Shown here piece after piece: positions 21,801-28,712 of a stretch of 64,000 bases of DNA; position 1 is the first letter of the stretch; each line of letters starts with the position of its first letter. The notes under the pieces were generated by a model. The model was not told the origin of the DNA. It worked only from the letters and a program-made list of their open reading frames with translations, and did not search any database. This stretch comes from Ketobacter alkanivorans (lineage in GTDB: Bacteria; Pseudomonadota; Gammaproteobacteria; Pseudomonadales; Ketobacteraceae). The translations under genes and the position numbers were made by a program. The DNA is taken from assembly GCF_002863865.1 (NCBI RefSeq), contig NZ_CP022684.1, positions 496,001 to 560,000 of the forward strand. Direction: 5' to 3'.

Positions 21801-24476
21801 AATCTTCAGTTCTGGCAATGATTCCGGAACATCTGAAACAAATGCTTGATAAGCTCCCGAGATTTCTTCTGTAATAACCTTAAGGGAGAACCCATCACCT
21901 GCGATATGATGCATGGTAACCAGAATCAAGTATTGTTCCGCTGCTCTGCCTTTTAATGAATCAGACTCTACATCGGGGAGCTGCAGTAAACGCGTCCGAA
22001 TGACCGGCCCTTCCGCCAGATCGAACGGTTTACGGGCCTCACTGTCAATTCGATCCTGAATGGCCTTCCCAAGCGCCGGCTCCTTAAGGTAAGTGAAGTC
22101 TTCACGGGTAAACTTCCACTCCGCAACCGGTAAAACCGCTTGATATGCGTGCCCGTCACGCTCTGTATAGACGGTACGCAGCACTTCGTGCCGAGAAATC
22201 ATCGTTTCAAACGCTTTTTCTGCCGCCTGGATATCCAGCGCTCCCTGAATTTTCAGAGCAAAAGGCAGGTTATAGGCGACGTTGTTCTCCCGCAGTTTAT
22301 CCATGAACCACATACGCTTCTGGGAGAAGGACATGGCCATGGTTTCACTGCGTGGAACCGCCTCCAATGGAGGCAGATTGGATTTGGAATCGCTTTCCAT
22401 GGCATGAGCTAAAGTCGCAGCCAAAGCTCGAAAATCACGGGCATCAAACAATGCGGGCAACTCAAGATTCACCTCAAACCGATCACGCAACCGGGTGAAC
22501 AACTGAGTGATCTGCAAGGAGTCGATCCCCAACCCCATCAGACTCACATCGTCGCTGATACGCTCGATTTTTTCGCCAATCTCACTGGCTATTGCAGCTT
22601 TTAGGTACTGCATTAGGCGCGGTTCTTTCTGATCCTCCGGCAACTGCTGCCATTGCGCTTTACTTAGATCAAGAGCAGCCTCAATTTCTTTTTTGTCATC
22701 CTCGCCCTGCGCCTTCGCATTCATAGCAGAGACAGCGATGGGTTCTAATGTGTTTTCAATAAATGCTTTTTTGTTAGCGCTACGCTGAATTTTTCCACTT
22801 GATGTTTTTAGAATTGCACCGGGCTTGAGATATACAATAGTGTGAACCTGAAGCTCGTGATTCTCAGCTACTGCCTGACGTATTGCAGCGCTCACCACTT
22901 CAGCAACCAGCCGCATCCTGTATTTACGCTCTACTTCCTGCACGATCACCAAGCGCTCTTCGCCATCTATTTCTACGGCAAAGGCAGCACCAGCATCGGA
23001 CTTCAGGGCCACATGACTTTGCTGAACGGTAAATTCGATATCCTGCGGATAATGATTGCGACCACGAATAATGATCACATCCTTCTGGCGGCCGGTTATA
23101 TACAGTTCGTTGTTGATTAAACAACCCAAATCGCCGGTACGCATAAACGGACCATAGCCATCTGCCGTATGAGCCCTGAAGGTTTCTTCTGTGGCCGCGT
23201 CATTGCGCCAATAGCCTTTGGCAATGTGGTCACCTTTCGACCATATTTCACCCACTTGCCCTTCGGGTAGCGGATTCAAACTGACAGGATCCACAATAAC
23301 AAGTTCCGCATCCAATGGCGAAACGCCATTTGAAACCAGCCTCATGGTTTTATCGCTGTCGGTATCAGCATCAACCAACTCAATCCGATTCTCAGAAAGC
23401 GCAACGGCATCAACTGAGGTAAACAGTGGGCGGTTCTCTTCCAGGGCGCAACTCACCATCAAGGTGGCTTCAGCCAAACCAAATGTGGGCGTGAACGCGC
23501 TACGCTTAAACCCACAGGGCTCAAACGCCTTGATGAAGCTCTCTAATGTTTCCGGGCGCACCGCTTCTGCACCCGATAGCGCAATACGCAAACTGGACAA
23601 ATCCAGCTGGGTTTTCTGTTCTTCTGTAATCTGACTAACGCACAACTCATAGGCAAAGTTGGGAGCACAAATAGCAGTGCCTCGATAATCACTGATAGCC
23701 TTAAGCCAACGCATAGGCTTCTGCAGAAACGAAGCAGGCGACATGAATACAGACGTGGCCCCGATAAACAGGGGCTGGAGAGTAGTACCAATCAACCCCA
23801 TATCATGGAACATTGGCAGCCAACTGACGGACACATCCTCAGAATGACTCTTGAAAGCCGAGGTGATCATGGCCTCGTTATAAATCAAGTTGCCATGACT
23901 CACCATAACGCCTTTCGGGTTACCGGTTGAGCCGGAGGTGTATTGAAGAAAAGCCAGCGTATCAGGGCCGGAATCAGGGCTGCTCCACCCATCAGGCGCG
24001 ACCGCCTCATCCAAATCGATGGTAAGGAATTGCAGATCACCCAGACCTTCCGTATCGGCAAACAAAGGCTCGGCAACCGACAATACCTTGGAAGTAGTCA
24101 AAACAAAGGCAGGATCGCTGTCATCAATAATGGATTTCAATCGGCCCAGGTTCTGATTACGGCGGGGCGGATAGGCCGGTACGGCAATAACACCACTATA
24201 TATGCAGCCAAAAAACGCGAATATGAACTCCAAGCCCGACGGGAACAGCATCAAGGCCCGCTCGCCAGGCTGAGCAATCGCAGAAAACCGCTTCGCGGTT
24301 GACTTGGCCCGATCACGTAGCTCGCCATAGGTAACCTTGATGCCCTGATCTTCTCCATCAGGCAAAAAGGTAAACGCCACCTTGTCCGCATGCATATCTG
24401 CGCGCACTTCAAGTAGTTCGATCAAAGAAGCACACTGCGCGGGATTGAAGGAGTTAGGCCCAACTTCTAGCGACAT
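15837..24476 (-). CDS. NRPS1: lipoinitiating synthetase FAAL-ACP-C-A-T-C-A-T
   Basis: This protein of about 2879 residues starts the assembly line. Residues 10-590 are a fatty acyl-AMP ligase (FAAL) with YTSGSTGNPKG, WLPMFHDMGLIG and TGRQKDVIIIRG. It should activate a fatty acid as its adenylate and load it onto the ACP (GIDSLQ, Ser653). Next come C (HHIAGDG 856-862), A (Asp1380), T (GGHS, Ser1721), C (HHIISDG 1926-1932), A (Asp2448) and T (Ser2812). Pocket residues read by eye are DLYNNALTY, which I recall for Gly (possibly Ala), and DFWNIGMVH, the well-known Thr code. A Lys follows in NGKIDR and NGKVDK. I chose the ATG at 24476 because AGGA lies 9 bases upstream. The longer frame to 24512 would start with TTG and swallow that site. 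The C-terminus (EIEGLSEEDLRNL) resembles NRPS/PKS linker tails. No epimerase is present, so both residues should stay L or achiral. Confidence 0.96.
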   Translation of the reverse strand: MSLEVGPNSFNPAQCASLIELLEVRADMHADKVAFTFLPDGEDQGIKVTYGELRDRAKSTAKRFSAIAQPGERALMLFPSGLEFIFAFFGCIYSGVIAVPAYPPRRNQNLGRLKSIIDDSDPAFVLTTSKVLSVAEPLFADTEGLGDLQFLTIDLDEAVAPDGWSSPDSGPDTLAFLQYTSGSTGNPKGVMVSHGNLIYNEAMITSAFKSHSEDVSVSWLPMFHDMGLIGTTLQPLFIGATSVFMSPASFLQKPMRWLKAISDYRGTAICAPNFAYELCVSQITEEQKTQLDLSSLRIALSGAEAVRPETLESFIKAFEPCGFKRSAFTPTFGLAEATLMVSCALEENRPLFTSVDAVALSENRIELVDADTDSDKTMRLVSNGVSPLDAELVIVDPVSLNPLPEGQVGEIWSKGDHIAKGYWRNDAATEETFRAHTADGYGPFMRTGDLGCLINNELYITGRQKDVIIIRGRNHYPQDIEFTVQQSHVALKSDAGAAFAVEIDGEERLVIVQEVERKYRMRLVAEVVSAAIRQAVAENHELQVHTIVYLKPGAILKTSSGKIQRSANKKAFIENTLEPIAVSAMNAKAQGEDDKKEIEAALDLSKAQWQQLPEDQKEPRLMQYLKAAIASEIGEKIERISDDVSLMGLGIDSLQITQLFTRLRDRFEVNLELPALFDARDFRALAATLAHAMESDSKSNLPPLEAVPRSETMAMSFSQKRMWFMDKLRENNVAYNLPFALKIQGALDIQAAEKAFETMISRHEVLRTVYTERDGHAYQAVLPVAEWKFTREDFTYLKEPALGKAIQDRIDSEARKPFDLAEGPVIRTRLLQLPDVESDSLKGRAAEQYLILVTMHHIAGDGFSLKVITEEISGAYQAFVSDVPESLPELKIQYADFAHWQKQLFDSGLLNKQLDYWLEHLQGVPVLDLPLDHPRPPEQSFCGSNYYFEIPKEHLQALKKLSRSQGVTLYMSLLTSFNVLLHQYTQSEDICVGTPIANRTTPELEKLIGFFVNTLALRTDLSGNPSFVDLLQRVRKVTQGAFANQEMPFERVVERLGIPRDMSYSPVFQVMFVLQNSTIDKEFNLAGVDVESLHTAPGTSKFDMTLELSEESGVLKGDLEYSTDLFEEETIVQMMEHFKQLIASAIADPQQVIGSLDLLTADDRRKLLQEYNATDADLPLSDCIHSLFEAQVQSTPNQVALVCGTERLTYTQLNERSNRLAHHLVALGVKSETLVGVCMERETDLVVSLLAILKAGGAYVPIDPNYPSDRVAYMLEDASAPLVISHSALSSLLPEESECFQPVFVDKLANELSAQSASNLLLDTSSDHLAYVIYTSGSTGKPKGVMISHGNATGLIHWAQTVYSNEDLNGVLAATSICFDLSVYELFVTLASGGKVILAENVLALPNIPARDEVVLVNTVPSAIATLLRDRSIPSNVKVINLAGEALVASLVDGLYQNTSVDRVYDLYGPSEDTTYSTYTLRESGKAATIGRPISNTKAYILNQHGSLVAPGLAGELYLSGTGVTQGYRNQEALTQEKFLPNPFDNDPRYARMYRTGDLVRYMDNGNLEYLGRIDHQVKVRGFRIELGEIQSVINSVPAVRDSLVLTREDAAGAKCLVAYLVAPEAEVKTLLDATRAAIRSALPEYMLPSAFVVLEAFPLTPNGKIDRSALPAPSIDDLMGDQFVEPRTENERKMAAIWCSVLKLEKVGVTNNFFELGGHSLLATQCVSRIRDQFGVEFPVKLLFTMPTIESLCEQLDNAEAISDLVPPPVERLDREGELPLSFAQMRLWFINQLESGKSEYNISTSYNMPAAIRLSGQLKISALRKAFQHLVERHEALRTSFLIDDGRATQVIREPSDWFMDVRDLRHLDAEEREAEVIRLAEDEATRSFDLVLGPLNKARRIRLMRTRLLQTSETEHVLLLTMHHIISDGWSLGILIDEVGELYRAIVSGVEPDLDDIHIQYADYASWQRNWMDGPVFDHQLKYWQGHLTGVPVLELPTDRPRPALMTFNGAYEPVRIGSELTQKLNALSREQGVTLFMTLLSAFYTLLYRYTGQTDICVGTPVANRARPEFEKLIGCFVNSLALRVNVEDDPKFVELLSQVQDVTLSGYGHQDLPFERLVDALGVSRDKSHSPLFQVMFTLQNASNTLNVQMPDVNVEMLPSVAKTAKFDLTLNLEEGPSGLEGMIEFNTDLFDRETVHRMVSHLEQILDVVAQHPHCRLSEVALLSAHEKSTILTDWNHQPQQYAYQDTIHQRFEMSVEASPDAIALSIADESVTYAELNARANRLARCLREKGVVTNQLVGICLERSLDTVVSILAVLKAGGAYVPIDPTNPEERIRFILSDAGVSLLITQTSILTVIPAGEFEPVILDQMEGELSAQPDTNLESVSGYDDRAYVIYTSGTTGKPKGVLIPHSNVVRLFSATDQWFGFDASDVWTLFHSFAFDFSVWELWGGLFYGGKVIIVPTSVAKSTEDFYQLVCREGVTVLNQTPSAFTQFIKMDEYSRDGIVQTDTQLSLRYVIFGGEALDFSALQKWSDHHGLEQPQLINMYGITETTVHVTYHRITNDDLARRQSLIGRPIPDLDLYILDQHMNPVPIGVPGELHVGGQGLAHGYLNRDDLTDLRFVDSEFSADFHREKWLYKRLYKTGDIGRYLPNGVVEYMGRADDQVKIRGYRIELGEIESTISQYQGVREAVVLAREDVPGDKRLVGYVLSDKAIDLSELKAFLGASLPDYMVPKAYMVMDEFPLTPNGKVDKRSLPAPDDGSVAKNEYVAPRNDTEETLCLIWKDVLGLERVGVTDNFFDLGGHSLLATQVVSRVREHFNVELALSALFEEPTIENIALHLLQAELASADDLEMADLLAEIEGLSEEDLRNL

Positions 24477-24636
24477 AAAGAATTTTCCTGCTTGTTTATT
24501 CTTATTATGCAATCACACCTTGAGAGGCTCGAGGGACTAATCCATGACCCAGAAAGCAAATCCAATGCGACACACCACCATACAAATGAAGGCGTCAAAG
24601 CCGATGATAAAGGCGAGAATCCACCTAATTTTTATA

Positions 24637-24642
24637 ATTATA
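24637..24642 (-). promoter_or_regulatory. Candidate -10 box for NRPS1
   Basis: A perfect TATAAT is read on the minus strand about 160 bases before the NRPS1 start, inside the palindromic TATAATTATA. No good -35 hexamer lies 16-18 bases upstream, so this may be an activator-dependent promoter or chance in AT-rich DNA. Confidence 0.3.
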
Positions 24643-24700
24643 GAACCTTAGGGCAGCGGATACTTTATTCAAATTCTCACTTTTAATAAAGATAGACCCC

Positions 24701-24732
24701 GCGTATACATGCCCACAAGCAGCGGTATACGC
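24701..24732. promoter_or_regulatory. Inverted repeat, possible operator
   Basis: The arms GCGTATAC and GTATACGC are exact reverse complements separated by 16 bases. The site lies between the divergent synthetase and TolC-type genes, about where a dimeric regulator of either unit could bind. No regulator gene is adjacent, and the protein is unknown. Confidence 0.4.
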
Positions 24733-24801
24733 CAAAAAACCCGAAATATCAATAAGATAAAGCCAGTCGGATACACCATCCCCACAGCCTGCAGCATCAT
24801 T

Positions 24802-24811
24802 CAAACGTTTG
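24802..24811. promoter_or_regulatory. Palindrome CAAACGTTTG, possible PsrA/TetR-like box
   Basis: This perfect 10-bp palindrome is followed by TTTAC. The half-sites CAAAC and GTTTG are those I recall for the fatty-acid-responsive regulator PsrA, although published sites have a short spacer between the halves. Its position between a FAAL-containing synthetase and a TolC/FadL pair makes a lipid-responsive regulator an attractive inference, but it is not proven. Confidence 0.35.
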
Positions 24812-25034
24812 TTTACATTGCTTTACGGGCGCTTAACAAAGCCATACAAGAAGGCATCTGAATTTGTGGTCAGATTTTATATGATGATAAAAAGCTTGGC
24901 TCCTTAATGTCCACCACTAGACCTAACTTATCTTGGCACCTCTAAAGCCCATGGGAAGGCTTTCATTTGATACAGTTCTGGCGTACAGTGGGCCACAAAA
25001 AATACCAAGCATAACAAACAACTACTGAAGAATT

Positions 25035-26618
25035 ATGAGAATAATAACCGTAGTATCTCGCTTGTCGTTAATTTGCTTTTGCTTATCAAGCACCAACCTC
25101 TTCGCGGAAAACCTGGAAGAGATCTTCTCCCTCGCCCGCAAAAACGACGCGGAATGGGCAGGCAAGAAGCAAAAGTACCTGGCCGATCGCGAGAAAATGG
25201 AACAGGCTTTTGGCAGTTTGTTACCCACCGCCGACCTCAACGGATCATGGGGCAAGCAATACTACGAGGGATCTACTACCACCCTGGATCAGGCTGGTGC
25301 GATCGATTGTATTATTGACGAAAACCCGGCCGATATAGGCGAATGGGTGGACTTGTGCCTCGATCGCTCGATCGGCGAAGTGCCTCTCAAAGAAGACTAC
25401 AGCGCCACCATGTATGACGTTACCATCTCGCAACCTCTGCTGCGCATGGATCGCTGGCACCGCTACAAACGCGCAAAGAGCATGGACAATGCTGCCAAGG
25501 CCAACCTGGCGTTTGACCAACAAGAATTAATGATCCGCTCCGCCGAGGCCTATTTCGGAGTGCTTCGTGCCGAGGAAGAAATGCGCTTGGCGCAATCCGA
25601 AGAAAAGACATTACGCACGCAACTCACAGAGATCAAAAATCGCTACAAACTGGGCCTGATGCGCGATACCGACGTATTCGAGTTACAAGCGCAGCACGAC
25701 ATCGCCAAAGCTGCGGTAATAGTTGCCCAAAGTCAGGTTCAAGTGGTTAAAGAAAACATGGCCCTGCTGACAGGCACTTATATCGAGATCGTCAACCCCC
25801 TCCCAAAAGACATTCCTATAGAGCCACCACAGCCCTATGAACTTTCCGAATGGGAAGACTTCGCCAGAAAAAGCAACTACCAGCTGATCTCGGCACAATA
25901 TGCAGCTGACGCGGCTGACAAAGAAGTCATGGAAAAGAAGTCCGGTCACGCCCCTACTGCAGATTTATTCCTGCGTTATGAGCATCGCGACGTAGGAGGT
26001 GGTTTTATACCCTCTTCCGACACCACAACCTTTGGCGTACGGGTAACGATGCCACTGTACAGTGGCGGCATAACCACATCACAAGGCAGAGAAGCAGACT
26101 ATCGCGCTCAGGAAGCTCGCTCCAAAGTCGACTTGGCCCTACGTAACGCCCTCAGAGAAACCCGGCAATACCACACCCAAGTAAACGCAAACGTCGCCAG
26201 TGTGCAGGCCCGCCTTAGAGCAGTGAAATCCAATAACAGCTCATTAAGGGCCATTAAGGCAGGCTGGCAAGACGGCATTCGCACGATGTCGGATGCCCTA
26301 GCAGCCCAGCGCAAGGTGTTTCAGGCCCGAAAAGAATACGCTACGTCAAGGTACGATTACATTCTTAACACATTAAAGCTGAAAAAAGCGGCTGGTGTTC
26401 TATCCCCTAATGATTTACAAACGTTAAACAGTTGGCTTGACAGCCCCACGGATACCGTTAGCTCCGTCCTCGATGACTCTGACTCCTATCTCGAGGAAGT
26501 GGATGACATCAAGTTTGAGCAAGAGCTTAAAACCTTCGAAGACGAGAAAAAAGCTGAAACCGGAAGCTCGCATAAGAGCCTCTATGATGCCTTTAAAGCA
26601 TGGCGTGAAAGCGAATAA
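25035..26618 (+). CDS. TolC-family outer membrane channel protein
   Basis: The 527-residue protein has an N-terminal signal peptide ending near residue 24 (NLFA/EN) and two repeated outer-membrane efflux (OEP) segments with long helical stretches (residues 40-240 and 270-460), as in trimeric TolC channels of RND or type I exporters. Two Cys at 92 and 108 sit in an acidic insertion ahead of the first strand region (MYDVTISQPLL) and could form a disulfide. The last 50 residues are strongly acidic and charged. The start ATG has only a weak GAAG ribosome site. The gene is divergent from the lipopeptide synthetase and is followed by a FadL-type porin. No inner-membrane pump or membrane-fusion protein is adjacent, so its partner must be encoded elsewhere. 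Export of the lipopeptide is a plausible inference from position only. Confidence 0.88.
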   Translation: MRIITVVSRLSLICFCLSSTNLFAENLEEIFSLARKNDAEWAGKKQKYLADREKMEQAFGSLLPTADLNGSWGKQYYEGSTTTLDQAGAIDCIIDENPADIGEWVDLCLDRSIGEVPLKEDYSATMYDVTISQPLLRMDRWHRYKRAKSMDNAAKANLAFDQQELMIRSAEAYFGVLRAEEEMRLAQSEEKTLRTQLTEIKNRYKLGLMRDTDVFELQAQHDIAKAAVIVAQSQVQVVKENMALLTGTYIEIVNPLPKDIPIEPPQPYELSEWEDFARKSNYQLISAQYAADAADKEVMEKKSGHAPTADLFLRYEHRDVGGGFIPSSDTTTFGVRVTMPLYSGGITTSQGREADYRAQEARSKVDLALRNALRETRQYHTQVNANVASVQARLRAVKSNNSSLRAIKAGWQDGIRTMSDALAAQRKVFQARKEYATSRYDYILNTLKLKKAAGVLSPNDLQTLNSWLDSPTDTVSSVLDDSDSYLEEVDDIKFEQELKTFEDEKKAETGSSHKSLYDAFKAWRESE

Positions 26619-26729
26619 AAATACAAATAACAAACGTATAGCAAGATTTACAAAAACTAAAAAAGAGGGGGTTCCCACTCGAAGCACTTGCAGCTGAACA
26701 GCTGTGGCTGAAGGGTCGGAATGCACTGA

Positions 26730-28427
26730 ATGGATAAAGACCTTAGACTGGATCAGAAAACTCGTATGTATATACAGAATGCTCGCTATCTGGCGTTGGC
26801 GGCTGCCATATCCATAAGCTGTGGTGCCAATGCTCAGCTACTTCACAACGTGACCATCGGAAACCCCAAGGCCCTTGCGCTTGGTAACGCGGTTACCGCT
26901 GATCCACCCGGAATAGACTCTATCCACTTTAACCCCGCTGGTCTGGCCAAAATCAAAGGCCGCCAGATGAACATCAAGATTCTAGCGGCACATATGACTC
27001 TGGACGCTGAGTTTGGAGAGCCCACCCGCCCCGACTCAGACTACAAACAGCTTTACTACAACCTGGTTCAGAACAATCCAGATATTTGCCCGGATGCCAA
27101 TAACGCTGATGAGTGCTGGGGGACCGACCCTATTGCTAACACCAGCTCATCATCTGACGGCCCTTCATTGATGCTGCCTTTTTTTGGCATGACCGAAATT
27201 CCTATACTGGCGTTCCCCTCAGGTGGTATAGCGTTTGAAGATTCTGCCCGCGGTTGGACTTTCGGTACTGCGGTTTATTCCCCTCAGGGTATCGGTTATC
27301 GTCGCGAAGATGGAGATCCGGCAGCAAGCGTCAATCCAGGCGATCCAGGCGGTTACCAAGGTGTTGGCGTTGGCGTAACACGTCTGACGTATTTTTCACC
27401 AACCGTTGCCATTCCAGTATCTGAAACCCTGTCTTTCGGTGTAGGTATAAATTTCTCATATCAAGGGCTGGCAATGGATACCTATATCCGCGCGCCACTG
27501 GAAACAACGAGATGGCTGGAGACGATAAACGAAATCCTTCCTGATGAAGATGCTCTGCATATTTTGCGTCCTTATGACACGGTAGGCAGACTATCTGTGG
27601 AAATGGAAGACTTCCTCTCCGTCGGCTTTAATTTCGGTATTCTGTACGAGCCCTACGAATGGCTGTCCTTCGGATTCCTCTATCAAAGTGAAACCACCTC
27701 GCAGCTGTCCGGTGATTACAAGATGGAGAATACCGAAAGCTTCATTCACACGGCTGAAGGCCTGGGCACTTTCGAGCTTCTGCTACCGCTATTTGATGGC
27801 ACAGGGTTCCACGCAACACCAATCGAAGAAGGCACTGTAGAGCTGGAGTACATAATGCCCCAGAACATTGCCTTTGGAACATCGGTCAAAGTCCTGCCAA
27901 ACCTCAAAATCAATTTCGATGTGCGTTGGGTTGAATACAGTGTTTGGGATGAGCTGGAGTTCGAATTCAGTGACAGCGTCGACTTCTTGAATCTTTCGAG
28001 TGTTATTTACTCGGTTTCTGGCTTGAAAGACAACGCCGACCCAGATGCGATGCGGATACGCCGCGCTTACGAAGACACATGGTCTATTGCGATCGGTGCC
28101 GAGTATCAATTGAACGACAACGTTGTTCTGCGAGCCGGTTACGAGCCACGAGAAGGCGCGATTCCCTCAACTTCAGCAGATCTGTTATTCCCAATCGGCG
28201 ATGCTGACCTCTTCACTGCCGGGTTTGGCTGGCAGATGAGCAGCACCACACGCATCGATGCAGCTTTTGGTGTTCTTTATTCCGAGCAGAATATTGCTGC
28301 CTGCGAATCCAAGAATGCGAACTCATGTCAGGAAGGCGACGTAGTGTACAACCCTTACTATTCGATGCCCTTCAAGACAGAGACCATTGCCTATATTGGC
28401 GCGCTCTCATTCGACAAAAAGTTCTAA
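26730..28427 (+). CDS. FadL/OmpP1/TodX-family outer membrane transport protein
   Basis: The 565-residue beta-barrel protein belongs to the family that moves long-chain fatty acids or other hydrophobic compounds across the outer membrane. After a signal peptide (ALAAAISISCGANAQ) comes the family signature ALGNAVTADPPGIDSIHFNPAGLA, in which the NPAGLA stretch marks the N-terminal hatch. The C-terminus ends in Phe (SFDKKF), usual for outer-membrane barrels. Two Cys pairs lie in probable surface loops (near residues 112-122 and 521-529). The start at 26730 has a poor ribosome site, and the in-frame ATG at 26766 would give a more typical signal peptide. It lies 111 bases after the TolC-type gene and is closed by a strong terminator, so both may share a transcript. 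Fatty-acid supply to the FAAL is a possible role. Confidence 0.88.
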   Translation: MDKDLRLDQKTRMYIQNARYLALAAAISISCGANAQLLHNVTIGNPKALALGNAVTADPPGIDSIHFNPAGLAKIKGRQMNIKILAAHMTLDAEFGEPTRPDSDYKQLYYNLVQNNPDICPDANNADECWGTDPIANTSSSSDGPSLMLPFFGMTEIPILAFPSGGIAFEDSARGWTFGTAVYSPQGIGYRREDGDPAASVNPGDPGGYQGVGVGVTRLTYFSPTVAIPVSETLSFGVGINFSYQGLAMDTYIRAPLETTRWLETINEILPDEDALHILRPYDTVGRLSVEMEDFLSVGFNFGILYEPYEWLSFGFLYQSETTSQLSGDYKMENTESFIHTAEGLGTFELLLPLFDGTGFHATPIEEGTVELEYIMPQNIAFGTSVKVLPNLKINFDVRWVEYSVWDELEFEFSDSVDFLNLSSVIYSVSGLKDNADPDAMRIRRAYEDTWSIAIGAEYQLNDNVVLRAGYEPREGAIPSTSADLLFPIGDADLFTAGFGWQMSSTTRIDAAFGVLYSEQNIAACESKNANSCQEGDVVYNPYYSMPFKTETIAYIGALSFDKKF

Positions 28428-28443
28428 TATTGAATGCACTCGT

Positions 28444-28471
28444 AAAGCCCGGAACACCACCGGGCTTTTTT
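28444..28471 (+). terminator. Rho-independent terminator after the FadL-type gene
   Basis: The stem AAAGCCCGG pairs with CCGGGCTTT around a 7-base loop, and the hairpin ends in a run of six T. It lies 17 bases after the stop codon. Confidence 0.9.
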
Positions 28472-28712
28472 GTGCCTGGTAATTTCCATAATGCCAAATA
28501 TTCATTTATATCAATACTTTACACGGGCAACCGTGACCAAATAGTCCTTTTGATCTATGTAATTTATTCTTCATAAAGTTATAAATGGAGGTTGAATTAG
28601 CTGGAAGCTGACGACGATTTCACGGTAGCGCTTTACAACAATAATGGCGCGCTCCGTAAAAACAAAAACGAAGTAACTTATTAAGTCTGTTTTAAGGCAA
28701 TAGGGAACCATT

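Larger units (their letters stand above)
24477..25034. other. 558-base divergent control region between NRPS1 and the TolC-type gene
   Basis: No convincing gene lies here; a 64-codon frame at 24492-24686 has no ribosome site and no recognisable features. The region must hold promoters for the leftward synthetase genes and for the rightward outer-membrane genes. It contains an 8-bp inverted repeat at 24701-24732, a 10-bp palindrome at 24802-24811 and a TATAAT facing NRPS1 at 24637-24642. The middle is AT-rich compared with the flanking coding DNA. Confidence 0.7.

Noticed and set aside
3104..24476. Many open frames of 60-140 codons on the plus strand inside the synthetase genes
   Set aside because: They lie opposite strongly conserved NRPS domains, have no ribosome sites, and their translations look like shadows of the real reading frame.
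1..24476. Local DNA repeats between A and E domains as a recombination hotspot
   Set aside because: Similarity between modules is expected from shared core motifs; I could not measure whether any pair is more similar in DNA than the family norm.
24477..24512. N-terminal extension of NRPS1 to a TTG at 24512
   Set aside because: It would place the good AGGA ribosome site of the ATG at 24476 inside the coding sequence.
24492..24686. 64-codon frame in the divergent control region
   Set aside because: It has no ribosome site and no recognisable features, and it crosses the NRPS1 leader.
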